A DNA stretch of 64,000 bases from Sanguibacter antarcticus (GTDB lineage: Bacteria > Actinomycetota > Actinomycetes > Actinomycetales > Cellulomonadaceae): the NCBI RefSeq assembly GCF_002564005.1, contig NZ_PDJG01000001.1, forward strand, positions 1,674,001 to 1,738,000. The letters are read 5' to 3'. How positions within the stretch are numbered: position 1 is the first letter of the stretch; the number at the start of each line of letters is the position of its first letter. The notes beneath the pieces are model-generated. The model saw only the letters and a list, made by a program, of their open reading frames with translations, was not told the DNA's origin and did no database searches. A program made the position numbers and the translations under genes. Positions 53,062 through 62,097 of the stretch are shown here, piece after piece.

Positions 53062-53565
53062 GTGACGACCAGAGGAGTTCCTGCGAGCGCACGGCACGCA
53101 GGCGACGGCTGGGTCGACTGCGCGTGCGAACGCGGCCGGCACTGGGGTCGGCTCGGCGCGGCCGGCCTCCTGCTCACCCGACGAGGCGACGACGGCGCCG
53201 TCTCGCACGTCGTCCTCCAGCACCGCGCGCTCTGGAGCGACGAGGGCGGCACCTGGGGCATCCCCGGCGGCGCCATCGCGCCGGGCGAGACCCCGCTCGA
53301 CGGAGCGCTGCGAGAGGCGTACGAGGAGGCGGGCATCCCGCCCGGGGCGGTCCGCGTCGTCGGCGAGCACGTCCTCGACCATGGCACGTGGCGGTACACG
53401 ACGATCCTCGCCGAGCTCCTCCCAGGAACGCGGGTCGAGGTCCGCCCGACCGATCCGGAGAGCCTCGAGATCGTCTGGGTCCCTGTCGACGAGATCGACG
53501 ACCGCCCCCTCCTGCCTGCGTTCAAGGCTGTCTGGCGCGACCTCCTGGACCGTCTCGACGCCTGA
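53062..53565 (+). CDS. NUDIX hydrolase
   Basis: The 167-residue protein has a complete NUDIX box, GGAIAPGETPLDGALREAYEEAGI (given here in two parts: GGAIAPGETPLDG and ALREAYEEAGI), preceded by WGIPGGA. It also has an N-terminal DCACERGRHWGRLGAAG stretch with two cysteines. NUDIX enzymes hydrolyse nucleoside diphosphates linked to another group; the substrate cannot be told. The GTG at 53062 is the first start before the conserved region, and no TAnnnT or ribosome binding site stands out. Confidence 0.88.
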   Translation: MTTRGVPASARHAGDGWVDCACERGRHWGRLGAAGLLLTRRGDDGAVSHVVLQHRALWSDEGGTWGIPGGAIAPGETPLDGALREAYEEAGIPPGAVRVVGEHVLDHGTWRYTTILAELLPGTRVEVRPTDPESLEIVWVPVDEIDDRPLLPAFKAVWRDLLDRLDA

Positions 53566-53635
53566 GACGTCTGCCACATTGCCCGGCCAGGTACCTGCTC
53601 GCGCCCTCTAGCCTGTACATTTCTCACGGCGGTCA

Positions 53636-53654
53636 TAAGGCTAGCCAAACCTAT
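53636..53654. promoter_or_regulatory. DtxR/IdeR-like iron box upstream of efeUOB
   Basis: TAAGGCTAGCCAAACCTAT matches 15 of 19 positions of the IdeR/DtxR consensus TTAGGTTAGCCTAACCTAA. It ends 25 bp before the efeU GTG and overlaps an in-frame ATG at 53653. Binding of the iron-loaded repressor here would shut the iron uptake operon when iron is plentiful. Confidence 0.75.
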
Positions 53655-53679
53655 GTTCGAGCGACGAAAGGTCGGCGCC

Positions 53680-54573
53680 GTGCTTGCGAACTTCCTCATC
53701 GGCCTCCGCGAGGGCCTCGAAGCCGCTCTCGTCGTCGGCATCCTTGTGGCGTACCTCGTCAAGACCCAGCGCCGTGACCTGCTCCCCCAGCTCTGGGCCG
53801 GCGTCGCAACTGCGGTGATCGTGTCGCTCGCCTTCGGCGCAGCGCTGACCTTCGGTCCCCGAGGGCTGACCTTCGAGGCGCAAGAAGCGATCGGCGGCAC
53901 GCTCTCGATCGTCGCCGTCGGTCTCATCACGTGGATGATCTTCTGGATGGCACGCACCGCCCGCCATCTCAAGTCGAACCTCCACGCACGGCTCGACGAC
54001 GCCGTCGTCGCAGGCCGGTGGGCCGTCCTGCTCATGGCGCTCCTCGCCGTCGGACGTGAAGGCCTCGAGACGGCGCTCTTCCTCTGGGCAGGCGCCCAGG
54101 CCACCGGAGCGACCACGCAGCCGTTGCTCGGCGCCGTGCTCGGCCTCGCCCTCGCTGTCGTGCTCGGCTGGGCCATGTACAAGGGCGCGGTCCGCCTCGA
54201 CCTGCGGGTCTTCTTCGCCTGGACCGGCGCCTTCCTCATCATCGTCGCTGGTGGAGTGCTCGCGTACGGCATCCACGACCTCCAGGAGGCCTCGATCCTT
54301 CCCGGGCTCGGTGCCCTGGCCTTCGACGTGTCTGCGCAGATCCCCCCGACCAGCTGGTACGCGACCCTCCTCAAGGGCGTCGTCAACTTCACTCCGGTGA
54401 CCACGTGGCTCCAGGCGATCGCCTGGGTCCTCTATGTCGTCCCCGTGCTCTTCTTCTTCATCCGTTCCGTGCGCTCTGCCCGTCCACGCACCGTGTCCTC
54501 AGCCGGCGCTGCGCCTGCTGCACCCTCGTCTACGGTCCCGGCCGTCGACGTCACCACCGGAGGTACCCCATGA
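53680..54573 (+). CDS. efeU: Ferrous iron permease EfeU (FTR1 family)
   Basis: The 297-residue membrane protein has seven helices and two REGLE iron-binding motifs (GLREGLEAALVVG near residue 8 and GREGLETALFLW near 127), as in Ftr1p/EfeU. GTG 53680 was chosen because GAAAGG lies 8 nt upstream and the family begins LANFLIGLREGLE; an in-frame ATG at 53653 lies within the iron box. The C-terminal tail is Ala/Pro-rich. First gene of efeUOB. Confidence 0.93.
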   Translation: MLANFLIGLREGLEAALVVGILVAYLVKTQRRDLLPQLWAGVATAVIVSLAFGAALTFGPRGLTFEAQEAIGGTLSIVAVGLITWMIFWMARTARHLKSNLHARLDDAVVAGRWAVLLMALLAVGREGLETALFLWAGAQATGATTQPLLGAVLGLALAVVLGWAMYKGAVRLDLRVFFAWTGAFLIIVAGGVLAYGIHDLQEASILPGLGALAFDVSAQIPPTSWYATLLKGVVNFTPVTTWLQAIAWVLYVVPVLFFFIRSVRSARPRTVSSAGAAPAAPSSTVPAVDVTTGGTP

Positions 54574-55790
54574 GCCGCACCCTCGGACCTGTCCGTCCTG
54601 CACGCCACACCGTCGCGGCCCTCGGGGCCCTCGTCCTCCTCGCTCCCCTCGCGGCGTGCACGAGCAACGAGAGCGCTCCGAGCACGGAGACCGACAACGC
54701 CCGCCTGACGGTCGACTCGTCGGCCGACGCCTGCTCGCTCTCCGCCAGCGAGGCGCCCTCGGGCAACGTCGTCTTCTCCGTGACGAACACCGGGGACGAC
54801 GTCACCGAGTTCTACCTCCTCGCCGAGGACGGCCTGCGCATCGTCTCCGAGATCGAGAACATCGGCCCTGGCCTCACGCGCGACCTGGTGCTCGTCGCCA
54901 AGCCGGGCAGCTACATCACCGCGTGCAAGCCCGGCATGGTGGGCGACGGCATCCGCTCCGAGTTCACCGTCACCGACTCCGGCACCGACGTGGCACCGAC
55001 AGGCGAGCTCGCCGACCAGATCGAGGCCGCGACGACGAACTACGTCGCGTACGTCAAGGACCAGAGCGAGCAGCTGCTCACCGGGACCGAGGCGTTCGTC
55101 GCGGCATACCAGAGCGGCGACGACGAGACCGCCCGCGAGCTCTACGCCTCGACGCGCGTCCACTGGGAGCGCATCGAGCCTGTCGCCGAGTCGTTCGGTG
55201 ACCTCGACCCTCGGATGGACCTGCGCCAGGCAGACCTCGAAGAGGGCCAGGAGTGGACCGGGTGGCACCTGCTCGAGAAGGACCTCTGGCAGCCCACGCC
55301 CGAGGCCGACGGCGGGGCCGTGTACGTGCCGCTCACGGACGCGGAGCGCACGCAGTACGCAGACCAGCTCCTTGCAGACACCCAGGAGCTCGACGACCGG
55401 GTGCACACGACCGAGTTCGCCGAGCTCATCGACGCTGCGACCATCGGCAACGGAGCGAAGAGCCTCCTCGACGAGGTCGCGACCGGCAAGGTCACCGGCG
55501 AGGAAGAGATCTGGTCGCACACGGACCTCTGGGACTTCCAGGCGAACGTCGACGGCGCCAAGGTCGCCTATGACGGCCTCCGCGACGTCGTCCTCGCCCA
55601 GGACGCCGACCTCGCCGGCGAGCTCGACGCCCAGTTCGAGACCATCCAGGGCCTGCTCGACGCCCAGCGCGACGGTGACGGCTTCCGGCTCTACACCGAC
55701 CTCAGCACCACGGAGGTCCGCGAGCTGGCCGACGCCGTGAACGCTCTGGGCGAGCCGCTCTCCCGCCTCACGGCCGCGGTCGTCCTGTGA
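54570..55790 (+). CDS. efeO: Iron uptake lipoprotein EfeO (cupredoxin plus M75 domain)
   Basis: The 406-residue protein has a lipoprotein signal with lipobox LAAC (Cys at about 30), an N-terminal cupredoxin-like domain (VVFSVTNTGDDVTEFYLLAEDGL, with Cys and Met ligands near ITACKPGMVG) and a C-terminal M75 domain with the metal-binding HxxE (VHWERIEP). It would pass iron to EfeU on the outer face of the membrane. The ATG overlaps the efeU stop codon (ATGA) and has GGAGGT upstream. Confidence 0.93.
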   Translation: MSRTLGPVRPARHTVAALGALVLLAPLAACTSNESAPSTETDNARLTVDSSADACSLSASEAPSGNVVFSVTNTGDDVTEFYLLAEDGLRIVSEIENIGPGLTRDLVLVAKPGSYITACKPGMVGDGIRSEFTVTDSGTDVAPTGELADQIEAATTNYVAYVKDQSEQLLTGTEAFVAAYQSGDDETARELYASTRVHWERIEPVAESFGDLDPRMDLRQADLEEGQEWTGWHLLEKDLWQPTPEADGGAVYVPLTDAERTQYADQLLADTQELDDRVHTTEFAELIDAATIGNGAKSLLDEVATGKVTGEEEIWSHTDLWDFQANVDGAKVAYDGLRDVVLAQDADLAGELDAQFETIQGLLDAQRDGDGFRLYTDLSTTEVRELADAVNALGEPLSRLTAAVVL

Positions 55791-57124
55791 CCGCTCCCCC
55801 CGAGCCCGCTCGGGCACCACAAGTCACGCGGCGGGGGCTGCTCGGCCTCGCCGGCGCCGGGATCGCCGCCATCGGCGCCGGTGCAGCAGGCGGCTTCGCC
55901 ACGGCGCGCGCGACGGAGAACCCGACCGCCGCGGCGGCGAGCGACGTCTACGAGTTCACCGGGGCCCACCAGGCGGGCATCACGACGCCTGCTCAGGACC
56001 GCGTCCACTTCGCCGCGTTCGACATCGTCACCGACTCGCGCGAGGAGCTCGTCGAGCTCTTGCGCGACTGGACCGACGCAGCCCGCCGCATGACGCGCGG
56101 CGAGCCCGCCGGCGAGCTCGGCACGACGTCCGGCCCGTACGACGCTCCCCCGGACGACACCGGCGAGGCAGAAGACCTCAGCGCGTCCGGGCTGACCCTC
56201 ACCTTCGGGTTCGGGCCGTCCCTCTTCACCGACGCGGGAGGCGAGGACCGCTTCGGCATCGCGCACCGCAAGCCCGACCTCCTCGTCGACCTGCCCCACT
56301 TCCCCGCGGACGCGCTCGAAGACGCCCGGTGCGGGGGCGACATCGCCGTTCAGGCGTGTGCCGACGACCCCCAGGTGGCTGTCCACGCGATCCGCAACCT
56401 TGCCCGGATCGGTTTCGGCAAGGCCTCTGTGCGATGGAGCCAGCTCGGCTACGGCCGCACCTCGTCGACCTCCACCCAGCAGGTGACGCCGCGCAACCTC
56501 TTCGGGTTCAAGGACGGCACGTCGAACATCAAGTCCGAAGAGACCCAGGCGGTCGAGGACCAGGTCTGGGTCCAGCCCGAGGACGCGACGAGCACCGACG
56601 AGCACGACTCCGCCTGGCTGACCGGCGGCTCCTACCTCGTCGCGCGACGCATCCGCATGACGATCGAGACCTGGGACAGGTCCTCGCTGCGCGAGCAGGA
56701 GACGATCGTCGGCCGGACCAAGCACACCGGTGCGCCGCTCTCTGGCGGGGACGAGTTCACCGAGCCCGACTTCGCTCTCACAGGTCGCGGCGACGAACCG
56801 CTCATCGACCCGGCCTCGCACGTCGCGCTCGCGCACCCGGACGCCAACGGCGGTGCACGCATGCTCCGCCGCGGCTACAACTACACCGACGGCTCGGACG
56901 GCCTCGGCAGGCTCGACGCCGGGCTCTTCTTCATCGCCTACGTCCGCAACCCCGCCACTCAGTACATCCCCGTGCAGAACACCCTCGCGCGCGACGACCT
57001 CATGAGCGAGTACCTGCGGCACACGGGCTCAGGACTCTGGGCGGTCCCCGCGGGAGTCCCCACGGGCTCGACCACCGGTGGGACGGACGGCGTGTTCGTC
57101 GGACAGGCGCTCTTCGAGGAGTAG
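55787..57124 (+). CDS. efeB: Deferrochelatase/peroxidase EfeB (Dyp-type)
   Basis: The 445-residue protein has a twin-arginine signal (TRRGLLGLAGAG), the Dyp-type motif GFKDGTSN with the catalytic Asp, the haem-binding His in VALAHPDANGG and the distal Arg in RRGYNY. Exported folded with haem, it oxidises ferrous iron or, as proposed, removes iron from haem for EfeUO. GTG 55787 overlaps the efeO stop codon (GTGA). Last gene of the operon. Confidence 0.94.
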   Translation: MTAPPEPARAPQVTRRGLLGLAGAGIAAIGAGAAGGFATARATENPTAAAASDVYEFTGAHQAGITTPAQDRVHFAAFDIVTDSREELVELLRDWTDAARRMTRGEPAGELGTTSGPYDAPPDDTGEAEDLSASGLTLTFGFGPSLFTDAGGEDRFGIAHRKPDLLVDLPHFPADALEDARCGGDIAVQACADDPQVAVHAIRNLARIGFGKASVRWSQLGYGRTSSTSTQQVTPRNLFGFKDGTSNIKSEETQAVEDQVWVQPEDATSTDEHDSAWLTGGSYLVARRIRMTIETWDRSSLREQETIVGRTKHTGAPLSGGDEFTEPDFALTGRGDEPLIDPASHVALAHPDANGGARMLRRGYNYTDGSDGLGRLDAGLFFIAYVRNPATQYIPVQNTLARDDLMSEYLRHTGSGLWAVPAGVPTGSTTGGTDGVFVGQALFEE

Positions 57125-57141
57125 CAGGGTAGCGTCACCCT

Positions 57142-59115
57142 ATGGTCGCCCACCCTGCTCTCGAGGACCGCCCGGTCACGCCCGGAGCGGTCGGCGCGTC
57201 CGTCGCACTGCTCGCAGTCCTCACCGCGACCTGTCTGGAGCTCGTCCGCACGAGCGGACCGCTCATCGACCTGGCGTTCTCGTCCGGCCTGGCGACAGCA
57301 GCGATCACAGCCCTCGGGACCTTCGTCGCCGCTGGTGTCTTCGTGCTCGTCCTGGCCGCACGCCGGCCCCTCGACGGGCGCGTCCTCCTGCTCGGGGTGA
57401 CGGCCCTCGCGGTGGGCAGGCTCGCCTCCCAGGCGCTCGACGGCCCGTTGCGCTACGGGATCACCCTCGCGACCGTCGCGCTGTCGCTCGCCGTCGTCCT
57501 CGTCGCCGCGTCGGTCGTCGGACGCGTCTCCGGGACGGCTGTCGCGGTGGCCGTCGCGGGAGGTGCTCTGGGCTCCGCGGCACTCAACCTGCTCCTGGCG
57601 ACGTGGGACGCCGTGTGGCGGACCGGTCCCGTCGGGTGGGCGGTCCCGGTCGTCCTCGCGCTCACGTCGCTCGTCCTCGCATGGCGGTTGCGCGCGCTGC
57701 CCGCGGCCCCGGCCGTGCGCGGGCTGTGGGTCCTCGGGCCGTTCCTCTCGCTCGCCGTGTCGACCTTCGCGAACCCTGCGTTCATCGCCTCCCAGTCGGG
57801 AGCCCACCTGGCGTTCGCCGGGCTGACGATCGTCATCACGACGGTCGGCGTCACGACCCTCATGACCCGTTCGCTCGTCGACGTCTCCGCCATCCCCGGC
57901 CGGTTCGACGGAGCGCTCGTCGCCGTTCTCGTCCTTGCCCCGGTCGGGCTGTTCTTCGCGCGCGACTGGCCCGGAGCAGCGTCCCCGGCGGTGTCGGTGC
58001 TCGTCCTCGTCTGTGTCGTCCTCCTCGGCACGAGCGCCACCGTCGCGCTCGCTCAGGCGCTCACCCGCCCGGTCCACCGGCAGACAGCGCTGCGCCTAGG
58101 CGGGAGCGCGTCGTGCGCCGGGCTCGGCGTCATCCTGCCGCTCCTCGTCTACCAGCTCGACTACGAGGTGCCTCTCGGTGTGCCGAACGCTCTCGTGCCC
58201 GTGCTCGTCGCGCTGATCCTCGCCGTCATGGGATTGCGTGCCCGACGCCTCGCCCGCGCGCTGCAAGACGAGATCAGCGTCGTCGCCCAGCCGCTCACCC
58301 ACGGCACGGTCCGTCCCGTCGCCGCGCTCGTCGGCCTCCTCGCGGTCGTCGGGACCGTCGTGGCAGCCGTGCCCTCGTCCGCGGCAGAGGCCGCAGACGA
58401 GGACCCCACGAGCGTCAGGCTCCTCGACTGGAACGTCCACTACGGCGTCAACGCGGAGCCCGGTGTCGACCTCGACGCGATCGTCCAGGTGATCGACGCC
58501 TCAGGGGCTGACCTCGTCACCCTCCAGGAGGTCTCGCGCGGATGGATCATGGGAGGCGGCGCAGACATGGCTGCGTACCTCGCAGACCAGCTCGGGATGG
58601 ACTACGTGTACTCCCCGGCAGCCGACCAGCAGTTCGGGAACGCCATCCTCTGGAAGCCCCACCTCGGTGACGTGTCGGACGTCGAGCAGACCGGGCTCCC
58701 CTTCGGGATGGGACCGCAGAAGCGCTCCGCAGTCTCCGCGACGTTCGACATCGACGGCACCGCGCTGCGGGTCACCTCCGTCCATCTCCAGCACCGGGTG
58801 CAGAACACCCCCACCCGCATCGACCAGCTGGAGACCCTCCTCGCCGCCGAGCCCGTCGAGGGTGCCTATGTGCTCGCCGGCGACCTCAACGCGGAACCAG
58901 GATGGGCCGAGACGCGTCTCCTCGAACGCTCAGGCCTCGTGAGCGCGCAGGACGAGGCCGGCCAGCCGACAGCGCTCACCTTCCCCAGCACGTCGCCAGA
59001 CTCGCGCATCGACTGGGTCTACGGCTCCGACGTCTCCTTCAGCGACGTCGAGGTCATCGCGACCTCCGTCTCCGACCACCGACCGATCGTCGCGACGATC
59101 AGCGTCGCCCCCTGA
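57142..59115 (+). CDS. Multi-pass membrane protein with C-terminal EEP phosphatase domain
   Basis: The 657-residue protein has about ten membrane helices (15-375) and, after residue 415, an endonuclease/exonuclease/phosphatase domain: RLLDWNVHYGVN, LVTLQEVSRG, VTSVHLQHR, VLAGDLNAEPG, SRIDWVYGS and SVSDHRPIVA, which supply all the usual catalytic residues. The domain should face outward. The substrate could be a phosphodiester, lipid or nucleic acid. TAGCGT (57130-57135) ends 6 nt before the ATG, so it is separate from efeUOB although only 17 bp downstream. Confidence 0.85.
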   Translation: MVAHPALEDRPVTPGAVGASVALLAVLTATCLELVRTSGPLIDLAFSSGLATAAITALGTFVAAGVFVLVLAARRPLDGRVLLLGVTALAVGRLASQALDGPLRYGITLATVALSLAVVLVAASVVGRVSGTAVAVAVAGGALGSAALNLLLATWDAVWRTGPVGWAVPVVLALTSLVLAWRLRALPAAPAVRGLWVLGPFLSLAVSTFANPAFIASQSGAHLAFAGLTIVITTVGVTTLMTRSLVDVSAIPGRFDGALVAVLVLAPVGLFFARDWPGAASPAVSVLVLVCVVLLGTSATVALAQALTRPVHRQTALRLGGSASCAGLGVILPLLVYQLDYEVPLGVPNALVPVLVALILAVMGLRARRLARALQDEISVVAQPLTHGTVRPVAALVGLLAVVGTVVAAVPSSAAEAADEDPTSVRLLDWNVHYGVNAEPGVDLDAIVQVIDASGADLVTLQEVSRGWIMGGGADMAAYLADQLGMDYVYSPAADQQFGNAILWKPHLGDVSDVEQTGLPFGMGPQKRSAVSATFDIDGTALRVTSVHLQHRVQNTPTRIDQLETLLAAEPVEGAYVLAGDLNAEPGWAETRLLERSGLVSAQDEAGQPTALTFPSTSPDSRIDWVYGSDVSFSDVEVIATSVSDHRPIVATISVAP

Positions 59116-59175
59116 CCTCCCTGACCGCCCAGCACGCGGCCCGCCCCGCACGCACCCGTCGAACCGAGGACCACC

Positions 59176-59664
59176 ATGCAGCTCGTCGTCTCTGTGTCCG
59201 AAGCCCTCTCGCTCGCGCTCGCCCGCGGGCCCCTGCCCACCGTCCTGCGGTCCGTCGTCGCCGACGGATCGACCATCCACGCCGAGATCGACCTGAGGGC
59301 CGTACCTGACCCACCCACCGCGCTGCGCCTGGCCGCGAGCGCTCTCGGAACCGTGAGCGTCGCACTGCGGTTCCTCGCGTTCGACGGAGCGGTCGCGACG
59401 TTCGAGGTGTCGGCACAGGCTCGCGCCCTCCCTGCGCACAAGCTCCTCAACTACCTCGTCGGCCCGATCAACCGGGCGCTCACCACCGAAGGACTGCCCG
59501 ACGGGCTCGTCGAGATCCGCAAGGGGACGGGCGAGCCGGTCCTCGCGATCGGGGTCCGGGACGCGGTCGCCGCACAGGTCGACGGCATCACGCTCACGGC
59601 GCTCGCCGTGCGCGACGGTGCGGTGCACGCCTCGGCGACCGTCGGCGACGTCCGCTTGCGGTAG
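59176..59664 (+). CDS. Hypothetical protein, 162 residues
   Basis: The protein appears soluble and alternates short strands and helices (MQLVVSVSEALSLAL, ALRLAASALGTVSVALRF, HKLLNYLVGPINRALTT). No cysteine, signal peptide or catalytic motif is seen and no family is recognised. ATG 59176 follows GAGGA at 5 nt. It lies 60 bp after the EEP gene on the same strand and 16 bp from the converging dehydrogenase gene. Confidence 0.7.
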   Translation: MQLVVSVSEALSLALARGPLPTVLRSVVADGSTIHAEIDLRAVPDPPTALRLAASALGTVSVALRFLAFDGAVATFEVSAQARALPAHKLLNYLVGPINRALTTEGLPDGLVEIRKGTGEPVLAIGVRDAVAAQVDGITLTALAVRDGAVHASATVGDVRLR

Positions 59665-59680
59665 TCACCCCGTTCTCGGG

Positions 59681-61165
59681 CTACCCGATCCGGTGGTGCC
59701 CCATCCGCGCGACCTCGGCGATCGATCCGGAGAGCGACGGGTAGACGGTGAAGGCCTCGGCCACGTCGTCGACCGTGAGGCGGTGCGCGACAGCGAGCGT
59801 GATCGGAAAGATCAGCTCGCTCGCACGCGGCGCGACGACGACCCCGCCGAGCACGACGCCCGCCTCAGGGTGGGCGAACATCTTGACGAAGCCTTCCCGG
59901 ATGCCGAGCATCTTCGCGCGCGGGTTGCGGTTGAGCGGCAGGATCGTCACCGAGTACTTCGAGCTCTGCTCGCGCAGCGCCTTCTCGCTGTAGCCGACGG
60001 TCGCGATCTCTGGCGCGGTGAAGATGTTCGCCGCGACCGTCCGGAGCTTGAGCGGCTGGACGGCGTCGCCGAGCGCGTGGGACATCGCGACCCTGCCCTG
60101 CATGGCGGCGACGGACGCGAGCGGGAAGATCCCGGTGCAGTCACCTGCTGCGTAGATGCCGCGGACGCTGGTGCGGGAGACCTTGTCGACCTCGACGTGG
60201 CCGGACTCCGTGAGGCGGACGCCGGCCTCCTCGAGGCCGATCCCGCGGGTGCTGGGGATCGATCCCACAGCCATGAGGACGTGCGATCCGGTGACGACGG
60301 TGCCGTCGGACAGGACGACCTCGACGTGGGCGTCCTCGCCCTCGCCGACGACCCGGGCAGCCTCGGCGCGCTGGCGGGACATGACTGTCATCCCGCGCGA
60401 ACGGAAGACGTCCTCGATGAGGTTTGCCGCATCGGCGTCTTCGCCCGGCAGGACGCGGTCGCGGCTGGACACGAGGACCACCTCGCACCCGAGAGCGTTG
60501 TAGGCCCCGGCGAACTCCGCTCCGGTGACGCCTGACCCGACGACGACGAGCTTGGTCGGCAGGGCATCGAGACGGTAGAGCTGGGTCCAGGTGAGGATGC
60601 GCACGCCGTCGGGCTGGGCATCGGGGAGCACCCGGGGCGTCGCACCGGTCGCGACGAGGACGACGTCGGCGTCGAGCACGATCTCGTCGGCTCCCGTCCC
60701 CTCGGGGGTCACGACGACGCGCGACGGCCCGTCGAGGCGACCGTCACCGATGAGCATCGTGATGTTCTCGCGCTCGAGCCGGGCACGGATGTCGGCGGAC
60801 TGCGCCGCAGCGAGCGCCATGACCCGGGTGTTCACGGCTGCGAGGTCGACGACGAGACGATGGGCGGCGTCACCGTCTGCATCGACCGTGCGGATGCCGA
60901 GCTCGGAGGCCGTCCGTGCGACGGCCATCCACTCCGCTGTCGCGATGAGCGTCTTGGAGGGGACGACGTCGGTGAGCACGGCCGCGCCGCCGAGGCCCTG
61001 GCGTTCGACGACGGTGACGTCGGCGCCGAGGCGCCGGGCGACGAGCGCTGCTTCGTAGCCTCCCGGGCCACCTCCGAGGATGACGATGCGGGTCGCCTGG
61101 AGGTCCTGGGTGGGGGTCGGTCCGGCGGGGCTGGGGACGGGCGGCGGGGTCTGGGTCTCAGTCAC
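59681..61165 (-). CDS. NAD(P)H-quinone dehydrogenase, LpdA-like flavoprotein without redox cysteines
   Basis: The 494-residue flavoprotein has the FAD motif VILGGGPGGYEAA, the NAD motif VVVGSGVTGAEFAGAY and the second FAD motif IYAAGDCTG, and is built like dihydrolipoamide dehydrogenase. The cysteine pair is gone: where that enzyme has GGTCLNVGCIPSK, this one reads GGAAVLTDVVPSK. The C-terminal His-Glu dyad also looks absent. Mycobacterium tuberculosis LpdA (Rv3303c) is a similar enzyme that reduces quinones. GTG 61165 was chosen as the first start before a Pro-rich leader. Single gene. Confidence 0.88.
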   Translation of the reverse strand: MTETQTPPPVPSPAGPTPTQDLQATRIVILGGGPGGYEAALVARRLGADVTVVERQGLGGAAVLTDVVPSKTLIATAEWMAVARTASELGIRTVDADGDAAHRLVVDLAAVNTRVMALAAAQSADIRARLERENITMLIGDGRLDGPSRVVVTPEGTGADEIVLDADVVLVATGATPRVLPDAQPDGVRILTWTQLYRLDALPTKLVVVGSGVTGAEFAGAYNALGCEVVLVSSRDRVLPGEDADAANLIEDVFRSRGMTVMSRQRAEAARVVGEGEDAHVEVVLSDGTVVTGSHVLMAVGSIPSTRGIGLEEAGVRLTESGHVEVDKVSRTSVRGIYAAGDCTGIFPLASVAAMQGRVAMSHALGDAVQPLKLRTVAANIFTAPEIATVGYSEKALREQSSKYSVTILPLNRNPRAKMLGIREGFVKMFAHPEAGVVLGGVVVAPRASELIFPITLAVAHRLTVDDVAEAFTVYPSLSGSIAEVARMGHHRIG

Positions 61166-61268
61166 GGGCCAAGTATCCCAGGAACGCCCCGGAGCATCAT
61201 CTTCCGTACCGTCGGTCTCCGGGGCGCGCGTGCTCGTGGACGGCCCTAGACCCAGATAGCCTCGTGTC

Positions 61269-62096
61269 ATGACAACCTTCTCCACCTCTCACGACACCGT
61301 CGACCCGTTCGACCTCGCCCGCGACGCCGCGGCACACATCGCCCGCGCGACGGGCGTCGCCTCCCACGACATCGCTCTCGTCCTCGGTTCTGGCTGGGGC
61401 GGGGCGGCCGACCTCCTCGGCGAAACCGTCGCCGAGCTGTCGAGCGACGAGGTCCCGGGCTTCAGCAAGCCCGCTGTCGCCGGGCACGTCGGGACGCTGC
61501 GCTCGATCAAGATCGAGGCGACCGGCAAGCACGCTCTCGTGCTCGGCTCGCGCACGCACCTGTACGAGGGCAAGGGCGTGCGGGCCGTCGTGCACGGGAT
61601 GCGTACGGCCGCCGCCACGGGTGTGCGGACCGCGATCCTCACCAACGGCTGCGGTGGCCTCAACACCGACTGGGCACCGGGCACGCCGGTCCTCATCTCC
61701 GACCACATCAACCTCACAGCGACCTCGCCGCTCGAGGGCGCGACGTTCGTCGACCTCACGGACCTCTACGCAGCGCGGTTGCGCGCGGTGGCCCGCGAGG
61801 TCGACCCCTCCCTGGCCGAGGGCGTCTACGTCCAGTTCCCCGGCCCGCACTACGAGACCCCTGCCGAGGTCCGGATGGCTGGACGTCTCGGTGGAGACCT
61901 CGTCGGGATGTCGACGACGCTCGAGGCGATCGCTGCACGACACGCGGGCATGGAGATCCTCGGGATCTCGCTCGTGACGAACCTCGCTGCGGGCATCAGC
62001 CCGGTGCCGCTCTCGCACGCTGAGGTCATCGAGGCTGGACAGGCCGCTGGTCCGCGCATCAGCGCGCTCCTGGCCGAGATCACGAAGAGGGTATGA
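61269..62096 (+). CDS. Purine-nucleoside phosphorylase (trimeric type)
   Basis: The 275-residue enzyme cleaves guanosine and inosine with phosphate. Sequences include VLGSGWGGAAD at the phosphate site, TNGCGGLNTDWAPG, and FPGPHYETPAEVRMA, and TNLAAGISPVPLSHAEV near the end, which marks the trimeric class. TAGCCT (61257-61262) ends 6 nt before the ATG. It overlaps nothing but is only 1 nt from the phosphohexomutase gene (TGA-G-ATG). Confidence 0.95.
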   Translation: MTTFSTSHDTVDPFDLARDAAAHIARATGVASHDIALVLGSGWGGAADLLGETVAELSSDEVPGFSKPAVAGHVGTLRSIKIEATGKHALVLGSRTHLYEGKGVRAVVHGMRTAAATGVRTAILTNGCGGLNTDWAPGTPVLISDHINLTATSPLEGATFVDLTDLYAARLRAVAREVDPSLAEGVYVQFPGPHYETPAEVRMAGRLGGDLVGMSTTLEAIAARHAGMEILGISLVTNLAAGISPVPLSHAEVIEAGQAAGPRISALLAEITKRV

Positions 62097-62097
62097 G

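Noticed and set aside
53653..53655. ATG 53653 as the efeU start
   Set aside because: It lies inside the iron box and has no ribosome binding site, while GTG 53680 has one and matches the family N-terminus.
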